DNA from: Marinitoga piezophila KA3
GTDB lineage: Bacteria > Thermotogota > Thermotogae > Petrotogales > Petrotogaceae
Direction of reading: 5' to 3'
DNA length: 64,000 bases
Assembly: GCF_000255135.1 (NCBI RefSeq)
Contig: NC_016751.1
Location: 496,001-560,000, forward strand
Shown: in pieces, positions 28,165-36,441 of the stretch
Layout of the letters: every line of letters starts with the position of its first letter
Position numbering within the stretch: position 1 is the stretch's first letter
Translations under genes and position numbers: made by a program
Notes under the pieces: model-generated
Database searches by the model: none
Told to the model about the DNA's origin: nothing
What the model saw: the letters and a program-made list of their open reading frames with translations, nothing else

Positions 28165-28192
28165 AAAAAGGGGGAAATCTCCCCCTTTTTTT
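28165..28192 (+). terminator. Attenuator-type terminator after the cassette 1 binding protein
   Basis: A stem GGGGGA/TCCCCC (28170-28175 and 28180-28185) with flanking A and T runs ends in seven T. It lies only 7 bases after the binding-protein stop and before the permease ribosome-binding site. Partial read-through is needed for the rest of the operon. Confidence 0.75.
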
Positions 28193-28204
28193 GGAGGGAT
28201 TTTA

Positions 28205-29896
28205 ATGAATATCGCTAATCAAGAGTTTTCAAATAAATTCAAAAATATGCTGAAGAACCCTTCATTAATTATATTGCTTATTCTAATATTTATATCGCTA
28301 TTTATATTTATAATTTTTCCATTATTGAAGGTCTTTATAATAAGCTTTACAGATAATGAAAACAATTTTTCATTGCAGACATATAAGGATATGTTATCCA
28401 ATGATTATATGAAACAGGGATTTAGAAACAGTATTCTTGTAGCCTCTTTAACAGCTATTTTAGGAACATTAATAGGATATTTATATGCATATACAATAAA
28501 CAGGGCAGATATACCTTTTAAACGGTTTTTCAGAACAATTGCAGTAATTCCAATGGTTTTCCCACCATTTATAGGGGCATTGTCAATAATAATGCTTTTT
28601 GGTTTTAATGGTTTAATTACTGCAAAAATCTTTGGTATAAGAACCTTCCCTGTTTATGGATTATGGGGATTATTAATAGCACAAATAATTACTTTTTTCC
28701 CTGTAGCCTTTATAACCTTAGATGGTGTAATCTCAACAATCTCACCAACACTGGAAGATGCTGCTTTTAATTTAAAAGCAACAAGATTACAGGTATTCCT
28801 TAAGGTTGTTCTTCCATTATCTATTCCGGGAATAGCCAGTACAATGCTTGTATTATTTATAGAATCGCTTGCAGACTTTGGTAATCCTTTAATATTAGCT
28901 GGTTCAAGATTTCCTATTCTTTCTGTTCAGGCATATCTTCAAATAACCGGCATGTTCGATTTGAGAAGCGGTGCAGCTCTTGCTGTATGGTTATTATTAC
29001 CTTCTTTAATAGCCTTTATCATACAAAAATACTGGATAGGAAAGAAAAAATATATTACTGTTACCGGAAAACCAAATACATCTCAATTAAAAAGCGTTAG
29101 CAAAGGTGCAAAATGGGTATTATTTTCCCTGTGCATGATAGTCTCATTATTCATATTATTAATCTATGTAACCATTTTCTGGGGTGCATTTACAAAAATA
29201 TGGGGTATGAATAATGAATTTACATTGGAGAACTTTAAATATGTATTTGACGTTGGAAGAGAAGCTATTAAAGATACGCTTACAATTGCTTTAACTTCCA
29301 CTCCTATTTCTGCATTACTTGGAATGATTATTGCATTCTTAATTGTACGAAAAACATTTCCCGGTAAAAGAACCTTGGAGTTTGTCTCGTTATTAAACTT
29401 TGCAGTTCCGGGAACTGTAGTTGGTATTGGATATATATTAGCATTTAATTCAAAGCCATTGTTATTAACAGGGACTTTTGCGATACTTGTATTGAATTTT
29501 ATATTTAGATATGTGCCAGTAGGTATTCAATCTGGAATTTCACTTTTAAATCAGGTAGATCCGGCAATAGAAGAGGCTGCATATACACTTGGAGCTAATG
29601 ATAGACAGGTATTTTCAAAGATTACTTTACCTCTCATTGTTCCTGCATTTTTTTCAGCTCTTGTATATTCATTTGTGAGGGCAATGACGGCAATTAGTGC
29701 TGCTATATTCCTTGTTTCTGCGGATTGGAATTTAATGACTGTTCAAATATTAAGCCAAACGGATTCAGGAAGATTATCAGAAGCATGTGCATTTTCTGTA
29801 ATTTTAATAATGATAATTATAATATTTATTTCCCTATTAAAGGTATTCTTAAAAAATAAAGTTTCTCTGATGAATGAAAATTTTGCTTCAGAATAG
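28205..29896 (+). CDS. ABC transporter permease, fused double FbpB type (cassette 1)
   Basis: The 563-residue protein has about twelve membrane helices in two homologous halves. Each half carries an EAA loop with the conserved glycine: EDAAFNLKATRLQVFLKVVLPLSIPG in the first and EEAAYTLGANDRQVFSKITLPLIVP in the second. This fused layout is typical of FbpB-type permeases, in which one chain forms the whole channel. It begins after TTGGAGGGATTTTA. The ATPase gene follows within 16 bases. Confidence 0.9.
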   Translation: MNIANQEFSNKFKNMLKNPSLIILLILIFISLFIFIIFPLLKVFIISFTDNENNFSLQTYKDMLSNDYMKQGFRNSILVASLTAILGTLIGYLYAYTINRADIPFKRFFRTIAVIPMVFPPFIGALSIIMLFGFNGLITAKIFGIRTFPVYGLWGLLIAQIITFFPVAFITLDGVISTISPTLEDAAFNLKATRLQVFLKVVLPLSIPGIASTMLVLFIESLADFGNPLILAGSRFPILSVQAYLQITGMFDLRSGAALAVWLLLPSLIAFIIQKYWIGKKKYITVTGKPNTSQLKSVSKGAKWVLFSLCMIVSLFILLIYVTIFWGAFTKIWGMNNEFTLENFKYVFDVGREAIKDTLTIALTSTPISALLGMIIAFLIVRKTFPGKRTLEFVSLLNFAVPGTVVGIGYILAFNSKPLLLTGTFAILVLNFIFRYVPVGIQSGISLLNQVDPAIEEAAYTLGANDRQVFSKITLPLIVPAFFSALVYSFVRAMTAISAAIFLVSADWNLMTVQILSQTDSGRLSEACAFSVILIMIIIIFISLLKVFLKNKVSLMNENFASE

Positions 29897-29911
29897 GCAG
29901 GTGTATAACCC

Positions 29912-30988
29912 ATGAGTTTAGAATTAAAGAATATTTATAAAATATTTAAAAGCGAAGGGACAGAAACAGTTGCTGTAAATGATTTTAATCTAAAAGTAGA
30001 AGAAGGGCAATTGGTAACCTTTTTAGGGCCTTCAGGTTGTGGAAAAACCACTACATTAAGGATGATTGCAGGATTTGAAATTCCTACCAATGGAAGGATA
30101 TTTCTCAATGGAGAGGATATTACCAATATGCCACCAAACAAGAGAGATATCTCTATGATGTTTCAAAGCTATGCGTTATTTCCTCATATGACTATAAAAG
30201 AAAATATAGAATTTGGTTTAAAATTAAAAAAATTATCAAGAAATGAAATAACTGAAAAAGTGAAAAGAATAATAGAATTAACCAATCTTGAAGGCATGGA
30301 AAACAGAAGACCTGACCAAATTTCCGGTGGTCAACAACAGCGTGTTGCACTTGCAAGAAGTCTTGTTATGGAACCAAAGGTATTGTTATTTGATGAACCA
30401 CTTTCAAATCTTGATGCCAAACTTCGTGAAAGTATGCGTTCTGAAATTAGAAGAATACAAAAGGAACTCAATATTACCAGTATATACGTAACTCATGATC
30501 AAATAGAAGCAATGAGCATTTCAGATGTTATTGTTGTAATGAATCAGGGAAAAATTATGCAGGTTGGGAATCCTCTTGAAATATATTCAAAACCCAAAAA
30601 CAAATTTGTTGCAGATTTTATTGGAAAGGTTAATTTCATAGAAGGCAAGGTTATAGAAAAAAAAGATGATGAATATGTCATATTCAATGAATCGCTTAAT
30701 CAAAGTTTTACAGGAATTGGTGGTGAAGAATTCAGTATAAATGATTCCGTATTAATTGCCTTACGACCTGAAGCTATAAATACAGAGCCTAAGGAAAACA
30801 ATATAACCGGAATTATAAAAAAGTTGGTATTTCTTGGTGCGCATGTAGAGTATCAAGTGGAATTAAAAGATGGTCAAACAATAGATATAGTACTCTTTAA
30901 TCCTATTGAAAATGAAATCCCACCAATTGGCAAAGAAATAAAATTATATTTCAGCAAAAAAGCTGCATGGATAATAAAGAATAATTAA
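29912..30988 (+). CDS. ABC transporter ATP-binding protein, FbpC/PotA type (cassette 1)
   Basis: The 358-residue protein has Walker A GPSGCGKTT (about 39-47), Q-loop MMFQSYALFPHM, signature ISGGQQQRVALARSL, Walker B LLFDEPLSNLDAKLRE and the switch histidine in YVTHDQIEAMS. A C-terminal TOBE-like regulatory domain (about 245-358) follows. It is the cytoplasmic motor of cassette 1. Compared with the second cassette, the two ATPases are clearly paralogous but not near-identical, so the duplication is old. Confidence 0.93.
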   Translation: MSLELKNIYKIFKSEGTETVAVNDFNLKVEEGQLVTFLGPSGCGKTTTLRMIAGFEIPTNGRIFLNGEDITNMPPNKRDISMMFQSYALFPHMTIKENIEFGLKLKKLSRNEITEKVKRIIELTNLEGMENRRPDQISGGQQQRVALARSLVMEPKVLLFDEPLSNLDAKLRESMRSEIRRIQKELNITSIYVTHDQIEAMSISDVIVVMNQGKIMQVGNPLEIYSKPKNKFVADFIGKVNFIEGKVIEKKDDEYVIFNESLNQSFTGIGGEEFSINDSVLIALRPEAINTEPKENNITGIIKKLVFLGAHVEYQVELKDGQTIDIVLFNPIENEIPPIGKEIKLYFSKKAAWIIKNN

Positions 30989-31014
30989 ACCATCACATCA
31001 CAGGGGGTGTTCTT

Positions 31015-32004
31015 ATGAAAAAGAGTATTTTTTTGGTAGTTTTGTTAATCGTTGGCATTATGGTATTTTCAGCAAATGTGGTAAAGGCTTATACAACGCT
31101 TGAAGAACCGCTTGCCAAGGAATTATTTGACAGATTTGAAGAAGAAACAGGGATAAAAGTAGAATGGGTAAGATTATCCACAGGTGAAACAGTAGCAAGA
31201 CTTGAAGCTGAGAGAGAAAATCCACAAGCATCAATTTGGGTAGGAGGAGTAGGTCTTGGACACGTTGAAGCAAAACAAAAGGGTTTAACCACACCTTACA
31301 AATCACCTCTTGCACAATATACACCTGCACAGTTTAGAGATCCAGAAAATTATTGGATTGGTTTATATATAGGTGTACTTGCATTTGCTACAAATGAAGA
31401 AAGAGCAAAGGAATTAGGTTTAGAAGCACCAAAAGGATGGTTTGATATTATTGATTCAAAGTACAAAGGACTTGTAAGGGTTGCAAATCCTAATACTTCA
31501 GGAACAGCATATAATGTTATTACAACAATTTATCATTTATTCCATGAAGACGAAGAATTAACATTTATGTTCTTACATCATCTTGATAGAAGTATAGACC
31601 AATATACAAAATCAGGTTCAGCTGGTGGAAAACAGGCTGCTATAGGTGAAATTCCATTTGCAATAGGTTATGCACATGATTTATTTAAATTAATCGCAAA
31701 CGGTGCTCCATTAAAGGTTACAGTACCAGAAGAAGGAACAGGTTTTGAACTTGCTTCAATGTCATTAATTAAAAACGGACCAAATCCAGTAAATGCAAAG
31801 AAATTATATAACTGGATGCTTCAAAAAGAAGCACAGGCTATGATAGCAAAATGGTTTGTAATTCCTGTATCAAAACTTGCTCCAAAGGATAAGGCTCCTT
31901 TAAACATTGACGATTTAAGAATTGTAAATCAGAATTTTGTATGGGATGCTGCAAACAGAGAAAGATTAGTAGAAAGATGGAATAAAGAAATTGGTGCAAA
32001 GTAA
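31015..32004 (+). CDS. ABC transporter substrate-binding protein, Fbp type (cassette 2)
   Basis: The 329-residue protein has a signal peptide (about 1-21) and the same family fold as the first binding protein. It shows VVKAYTTLEEPLAKELFDRF, TVARLEAERENPQASIWVGG and a SGTAYNVITTIYH hinge. The ligand-pocket residues differ between the two (for example the WVGG versus WFGA turn), so the ligands may differ. It begins after CACAGGGGGTGTTCTT and is only 26 bases from the first ATPase, so the cassettes may be read as one transcript. A hairpin follows the stop. Confidence 0.85.
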   Translation: MKKSIFLVVLLIVGIMVFSANVVKAYTTLEEPLAKELFDRFEEETGIKVEWVRLSTGETVARLEAERENPQASIWVGGVGLGHVEAKQKGLTTPYKSPLAQYTPAQFRDPENYWIGLYIGVLAFATNEERAKELGLEAPKGWFDIIDSKYKGLVRVANPNTSGTAYNVITTIYHLFHEDEELTFMFLHHLDRSIDQYTKSGSAGGKQAAIGEIPFAIGYAHDLFKLIANGAPLKVTVPEEGTGFELASMSLIKNGPNPVNAKKLYNWMLQKEAQAMIAKWFVIPVSKLAPKDKAPLNIDDLRIVNQNFVWDAANRERLVERWNKEIGAK

Positions 32005-32015
32005 AAATTAAACCT

Positions 32016-32040
32016 ACCAGACGGCATATAGCCGTCTGGT
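32016..32040 (+). promoter_or_regulatory. Strong stem-loop after the cassette 2 binding protein
   Basis: A perfect 10-bp stem ACCAGACGGC/GCCGTCTGGT with a 5-base loop lies 12 bases after the stop. The tail TAAAATAAT is poor in T, so it more likely protects the upstream mRNA end, or terminates weakly, than acts as a full stop. It mirrors the hairpin in cassette 1 in position. Confidence 0.7.
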
Positions 32041-32066
32041 TAAAATAATATTCAGGAGTTGAAAAT

Positions 32067-34271
32067 ATGTTCACAAAAAAGAAGATAATATACTTTCTAT
32101 TATTTTTACTTATTGTTGCTTCTGCAGATATATGGATATTCTCCAGCATAAAGGATTCATATACAAAAATAATAAATGATAATATTCTTGAAACTGGAAA
32201 GATAATATTTTCTTCTGTTTCTGATAAAACAGAGGATATTGATTCATGGATTTCTAACGTCGAAAATAATTATGAAAATATAAGAATTATATATATAAAA
32301 GGTCTTCCTCAATTTGAGGAAACTACAGAGTTTTATAAAGATAAAGAATTTTATGAATTTTATAAATCTAAACTTTCCGATCCTATTTTTGAAAAAGGAT
32401 TAGAAAGTGCTGTATATAGCGAATACTTTTTAACGGATAATATGTATTCGTTAGATAATTCGCAGTATAAGATAGTTTTTGCCCCAATATTAACTTCTGA
32501 GTATGATATAGTAGGAATAGGAATAATGTTTTTTAATATGGAAGGATATTTAAAATTCTATAGACTATTAAATATTTTTGCTGTTTCAATAATTATGGCA
32601 TTTGTTTTAGTATATGGGATTATTCTCTTTTCAAGAGATCCTGTAATGAATTTTATTATATTAGGATTATTTGTTATTGTAGGTATATTCACTGCATATC
32701 CTCTTTTCGAAGCAGTAAGGCTTACATTTATAAAAAACGGTGAGTTTTCCATGGAAATATGGAAAAAAATACTCACCACTGATCAATATTTAAAGGCTTT
32801 CTGGGGAAGTATTAAACTTGGTATTTCAACTGCCACACTTTCAACATTAATAGGCTTTCTATTTGCATTTACCTTAACAAGAACATCTATAAAAGGAAAG
32901 AAATTTTTCAGCACAATGGCTACATTACCTGTTATTTCTCCACCATTTTCTTTAACATTATCCATATTATTGCTATTTGGAAACAATGGACTTATCACAA
33001 AAAAAATATTGCATTTGCAAAATTTTAGTATATACGGTTTAACGGGATTAACCCTTGTTCAAACAATGGGAATGTTCCCAATAGCCTATTTAACAATGGC
33101 AGGAATACTTCATGCAATAGATTCAACATTGGAAGATGCTGCACTTGATTTAAACGCATCAAAATTAAAAACATTCTTAACGGTTACATTACCGTTGTCA
33201 GTACCAGGAATATTAAGCGCCTGGCTTCTTGTATTTACCAATTCACTTGCTGATTTTGCAAATCCATTGATATTATCTGGAAATTATAGAGTACTTTCTG
33301 TTGAGGCTTATCTTGAAGTTACTGGTATGAATAGATTGGGAAATGGTGCAGCATTATCATTGTTGTTATTAATGCCAACCATTACTGCTTTTCTTGTTCA
33401 GAGATTCTGGGTATCAAAAAAATCATTTGTTACCGTAACAGGAAAACCTTCACCACGTATTACTGAATTGGTATCAAAAACTGTTAAAGTAACTTTGGTA
33501 ACCTTAATGGTATTAATAGTGGTATTTTTGATTTCATTATACGGTACAATTGTAGCTGGATGTTTCGTGAGAAATTGGGGTATTGATTATACATTTACAC
33601 TCGAAAACATCAAAGAGGCTCTTCAAAGAGGTAAAGATGCAATTACAGACACTGTAACGCTTGCAACAATTGCAACACCTCTTGCTGGAATTCTTGCAAT
33701 GCTCACAGCATTAATTCTTGTTAGAAAAAACTTTAAAGGAAAGAGAATATTTGAAATACTTATAATGGCTCCATTTGCTATTCCTGGAACATTAATAGGT
33801 ATCAGTTATATTCTTGCATTTAATAAACCACCATTAATATTAGTAGGAACAGGAGCTATTATAGTTATAAATTATATTATCAGGGAATTGCCTGTTGGCG
33901 TTGAAGGCGGAGTTGCAGCATTAAGACAAATAGATCCATCAATAGAAGAGGCTGCTCAAGATCTTGGTGCCGATGTACCAACGGTATTTAAAACTATAGT
34001 ATTGCCATTATTAAGGCCTGCATTTATTTCAAGTTTATCCTACACATTTGTCAGGTCAATGACAGCTGTTAGTGCTGTAATATTCTTAATATCAGCAAAA
34101 TGGTATCACATTACTGTTTTGATATATAATTTCTCAGAAAATCTGAGATTTGGTTTAGCCAGTGTTCTTGCAACAACATTAATCATTATAGTGCTTATAG
34201 CCTTCGGATTAATGCGATTAATAGTAAGACAAAGTGAAACACTTGAAAAAACCGTTTCCGGTGAGAGGTGA
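32067..34271 (+). CDS. ABC permease with extra N-terminal extracytoplasmic domain (cassette 2)
   Basis: The 734-residue protein has a first helix (about 6-26), an extracytoplasmic domain of about 135 residues, and a helix near 168-188. After that comes a full double FbpB-type permease with two EAA loops (EDAALDLNASKLKTFLTVTLPLSVPG and EEAAQDLGADVPTVFKTIVLPLLRP). It is about 170 residues longer than the cassette 1 permease, and the extra part is all at the front. The domain lies between two helices, like the sensory domain of a chemoreceptor or kinase, and has no motif I recognise. The start is ATG 32067 after CAGGAGTTGAAAAT. Confidence 0.87.
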   Translation: MFTKKKIIYFLLFLLIVASADIWIFSSIKDSYTKIINDNILETGKIIFSSVSDKTEDIDSWISNVENNYENIRIIYIKGLPQFEETTEFYKDKEFYEFYKSKLSDPIFEKGLESAVYSEYFLTDNMYSLDNSQYKIVFAPILTSEYDIVGIGIMFFNMEGYLKFYRLLNIFAVSIIMAFVLVYGIILFSRDPVMNFIILGLFVIVGIFTAYPLFEAVRLTFIKNGEFSMEIWKKILTTDQYLKAFWGSIKLGISTATLSTLIGFLFAFTLTRTSIKGKKFFSTMATLPVISPPFSLTLSILLLFGNNGLITKKILHLQNFSIYGLTGLTLVQTMGMFPIAYLTMAGILHAIDSTLEDAALDLNASKLKTFLTVTLPLSVPGILSAWLLVFTNSLADFANPLILSGNYRVLSVEAYLEVTGMNRLGNGAALSLLLLMPTITAFLVQRFWVSKKSFVTVTGKPSPRITELVSKTVKVTLVTLMVLIVVFLISLYGTIVAGCFVRNWGIDYTFTLENIKEALQRGKDAITDTVTLATIATPLAGILAMLTALILVRKNFKGKRIFEILIMAPFAIPGTLIGISYILAFNKPPLILVGTGAIIVINYIIRELPVGVEGGVAALRQIDPSIEEAAQDLGADVPTVFKTIVLPLLRPAFISSLSYTFVRSMTAVSAVIFLISAKWYHITVLIYNFSENLRFGLASVLATTLIIIVLIAFGLMRLIVRQSETLEKTVSGER

Positions 34272-34276
34272 AAATT

Positions 34277-35368
34277 ATGAAGAAAAAACAGGTATCCTTA
34301 AGATTGGAAAATGTAACTAAAATATTCAAGGACAGGAAAAATAATACAGAGGTAATAGCAGTAAACAATTCTACCTTTGAAATAAAACCAGGAGAACTCA
34401 TTACATTGCTTGGACCTTCTGGTTGCGGAAAAACTACTACATTGCGTATGGTTGCCGGATTTGAATTACCAACGAAAGGAAAAATATATATAGGAAATGA
34501 AGACGTAACTTTCCTACCTCCTAATAAAAGAGATACTGCAACTGTTTTCCAGAGTTATGGATTGTTTCCACATATGACAGTATTTGACAATGTAGCATAT
34601 GGTTTGAAATTAAGAAAATTATCCAGGGAAGAAATAGAAAAGCGTGTTTTTGAAGCGCTTGAAATGGTTGGATTAAAGGATTTAGCATCAAGGGCACCAT
34701 CAAGACTATCAGGAGGACAACAACAAAGGGTTGCGCTGGCACGTTCAATTATAGTAGAACCGGCTATATTGCTCCTTGATGAACCACTCTCCAATTTAGA
34801 TGCTTTACTCAGGGAACAAATGAGAATTGAAATTAAAAAAATACAGAGAAAATTAGGAATTACAGCTATATATGTTACGCATGATCGTGTTGAAGCAATG
34901 AGTTTGTCTGACAGAATAATAGTAATGAAAGATGGAAAAATTATGCAAATTGGAACACCTGTTGAAATATATGAAGATCCAATCTCTAAATTTGTAGCCG
35001 GATTTATAGGGAAGGTTGCCTTTTTTACAGTTGATGTAATAGGAAAAGAAAATGACAATATAGTAATTGATTTTAAAGGAAGAAAATTAATTATGAAAAA
35101 GTATGATAAAGAGTTAAATAGCGGAGATAAAGGTGTTTTAATGGCAAGACCAGAGTCTCTAATTTTAAAAGAAGAAAAAGAAGGGTTAATAGAAGGAAGG
35201 ATAAAAATAAATGTATATCTCGGAAATACTGTAGAATCATTTATTGATACAGAATACGGTGAAATAATGGTTCAAATTGATAATCCTGGACAAAAAAAGA
35301 TTTTCCCGGAAGGTGCTGCAGTTTCTATAGACATTGTCCCTGAATTGTGTAAGGTATTTAAGGAATAA
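34277..35368 (+). CDS. ABC transporter ATP-binding protein, FbpC/PotA type (cassette 2)
   Basis: The protein of about 363 residues has Walker A GPSGCGKTT, Q-loop TVFQSYGLFPHM, signature LSGGQQQRVALARSI, Walker B LLLDEPLSNLDALLRE and the switch histidine in YVTHDRVEAMS, plus a C-terminal TOBE-like domain. I start it at ATG 34277 after GAGAGGTG, nine bases downstream of an in-frame GTG. It ends cassette 2, and a clear terminator follows. Confidence 0.93.
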   Translation: MKKKQVSLRLENVTKIFKDRKNNTEVIAVNNSTFEIKPGELITLLGPSGCGKTTTLRMVAGFELPTKGKIYIGNEDVTFLPPNKRDTATVFQSYGLFPHMTVFDNVAYGLKLRKLSREEIEKRVFEALEMVGLKDLASRAPSRLSGGQQQRVALARSIIVEPAILLLDEPLSNLDALLREQMRIEIKKIQRKLGITAIYVTHDRVEAMSLSDRIIVMKDGKIMQIGTPVEIYEDPISKFVAGFIGKVAFFTVDVIGKENDNIVIDFKGRKLIMKKYDKELNSGDKGVLMARPESLILKEEKEGLIEGRIKINVYLGNTVESFIDTEYGEIMVQIDNPGQKKIFPEGAAVSIDIVPELCKVFKE

Positions 35369-35380
35369 TAAAATTATTGC

Positions 35381-35412
35381 AAATGAGGCTTTGAATAAAA
35401 AGCCTCATTTCA
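35381..35412 (+). terminator. Terminator after cassette 2
   Basis: An 11-bp stem (AAATGAGGCTT at 35381-35391 with AAGCCTCATTT at 35400-35410) with an 8-base loop, followed by CATTTT. Confidence 0.8.
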
Positions 35413-35450
35413 TTTTAAGCACGGTATGATATAATTTAATAAAAGGCTTA

Positions 35451-36209
35451 TTGAAAAATCTTGAATTTTATAGAAAGGGTGATGGAAAAATTAGATTGGA
35501 TATATTTTTAGTTAATAATAAATACGTTGATTCACGTGAAAAAGCACAAAGGCTTATAAAAGAAGGAAAGGTTTATGTAAATAATCAAAAAATTACAAAA
35601 CCATCTAAAAAAGTAGATGAAAATGCTACAATAAAAATTACAGAAACAGAAAAATACGTAAGCAGAGCTGCATATAAATTATTAAAGGCTATTAAAGAAT
35701 TTCAACCTAAAATAAATAACAAAATATGTGTAGACATTGGTTCCTCTACAGGAGGATTTACTCAGGTATTACTGGAAAATGGTGCAAAAAAAGTTTACTG
35801 TATAGATTCAGGAACAAATCAGCTTCATGAAAGCTTAAGAAATAACGAAAAAATAGTTTTAATGGAAAACACAAATGCTCGATACCTTAGAAAAGAAGAT
35901 TTTGAATCTGTAGAATTTTTTACCAGTGATGTTTCTTTTATTTCAATTACAAAAATTATTCCATCAATAAAAGAAATTACTGCTAATAATGCAGAGGGAA
36001 TAATACTCATAAAACCTCAATTTGAATTGGAACCATCAAAATTATCAAAAGGTATAGTTAAAAAGGAAGAATATAGAGAAGAAGCTATAAAAAAGGTTTT
36101 TAATTCATTAATTGAAAATGGATTTGAAATAAAAGGAATGGTAGAATCGCCAATTAGAGGTAAAGACGGTAATATTGAATATCTGGTCTATATAAAGAAA
36201 ATCAATTAA
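35451..36209 (+). CDS. tlyA: TlyA family rRNA 2'-O-methyltransferase
   Basis: The protein of up to 252 residues has an N-terminal S4 RNA-binding domain (about 15-75, RLDIFLVNNKYVDSREKAQRLIKEG) and an FtsJ-like methyltransferase domain (about 80-250) with CVDIGSSTGGFTQVLLENGA as the SAM-binding motif. TlyA proteins methylate ribose 2'-OH groups in 16S and/or 23S rRNA. The start is uncertain: TTG 35451 has only an AAAGG site, while a non-ATG start near 35490 would match the usual family start better. An extended -10 (TGATATAAT) lies about 20 bases upstream of 35451. A weak possibility is a haemolysin-like name carried over from older annotation. Confidence 0.85.
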   Translation: MKNLEFYRKGDGKIRLDIFLVNNKYVDSREKAQRLIKEGKVYVNNQKITKPSKKVDENATIKITETEKYVSRAAYKLLKAIKEFQPKINNKICVDIGSSTGGFTQVLLENGAKKVYCIDSGTNQLHESLRNNEKIVLMENTNARYLRKEDFESVEFFTSDVSFISITKIIPSIKEITANNAEGIILIKPQFELEPSKLSKGIVKKEEYREEAIKKVFNSLIENGFEIKGMVESPIRGKDGNIEYLVYIKKIN

Positions 36210-36290
36210 CAGAGTATTAATTATAAAGCAAAAAAAATAACGTTTTTATCTGTTAAAATACAGAAAAAATTAAATATTCTGGAATTTTTC

Positions 36291-36365
36291 TTTTCCTATA
36301 TAATTCCGGTAATATGGTCCGGAAGTCTCTACCAGATGGCCGTAAACCATCTGACTATAGGAAAA
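36291..36365 (+). promoter_or_regulatory. Purine riboswitch aptamer, guanine type
   Basis: All parts of the purine aptamer are present. P1 pairs 36291-36300 with 36356-36365 over 10 bp. P2 has TCCGG/CCGGA around a TAATATGGT loop. P3 pairs CAGATGG (36333-36339) with CCATCTG (36347-36353) around CCGTAAA. The junction strands are TATAAT, GTCTCTAC and ACTATAG. The base corresponding to position 74 is the C at 36355, which forms a Watson-Crick pair with guanine; an adenine switch would have U. It sits upstream of guaA and guaB, as expected for guanine feedback on GMP synthesis. Confidence 0.95.
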
Positions 36366-36392
36366 GGGGAGCTTAATATATATAATAATATA

Positions 36393-36428
36393 TAATGCAC
36401 CTCTTTTCCTGAGAGGTGCATTATTTTT
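36393..36428 (+). terminator. Riboswitch-controlled terminator before guaA
   Basis: A 12-bp stem (36393-36404 with 36412-36423) is followed by TTTTTAT. The 3' strand of P1 (AGGAAAAG, 36359-36366) is complementary to CTTTTCCT (36403-36410) across the stem base and loop, so breaking P1 in the absence of guanine would allow an antiterminator. Guanine therefore should turn guaAB off. Confidence 0.88.
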
Positions 36429-36441
36429 ATAGGAGGTGCCT

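Noticed and set aside
31058-31330. Minus-strand frames of 67-90 codons inside the cassette 2 binding-protein gene.
   Set aside because: They shadow a well-supported plus-strand gene, lack ribosome-binding sites and have low-complexity Leu-rich translations.
34555-35058. A 167-codon minus-strand frame inside the cassette 2 ATPase gene.
   Set aside because: The plus-strand gene has all ABC motifs; the opposing frame is Ser/Ile-rich and without a promoter or homologue I know.
35451-36209. Reading TlyA as a haemolysin toxin.
   Set aside because: S4 plus FtsJ-type SAM motifs show an rRNA methyltransferase; the toxin name is historical.
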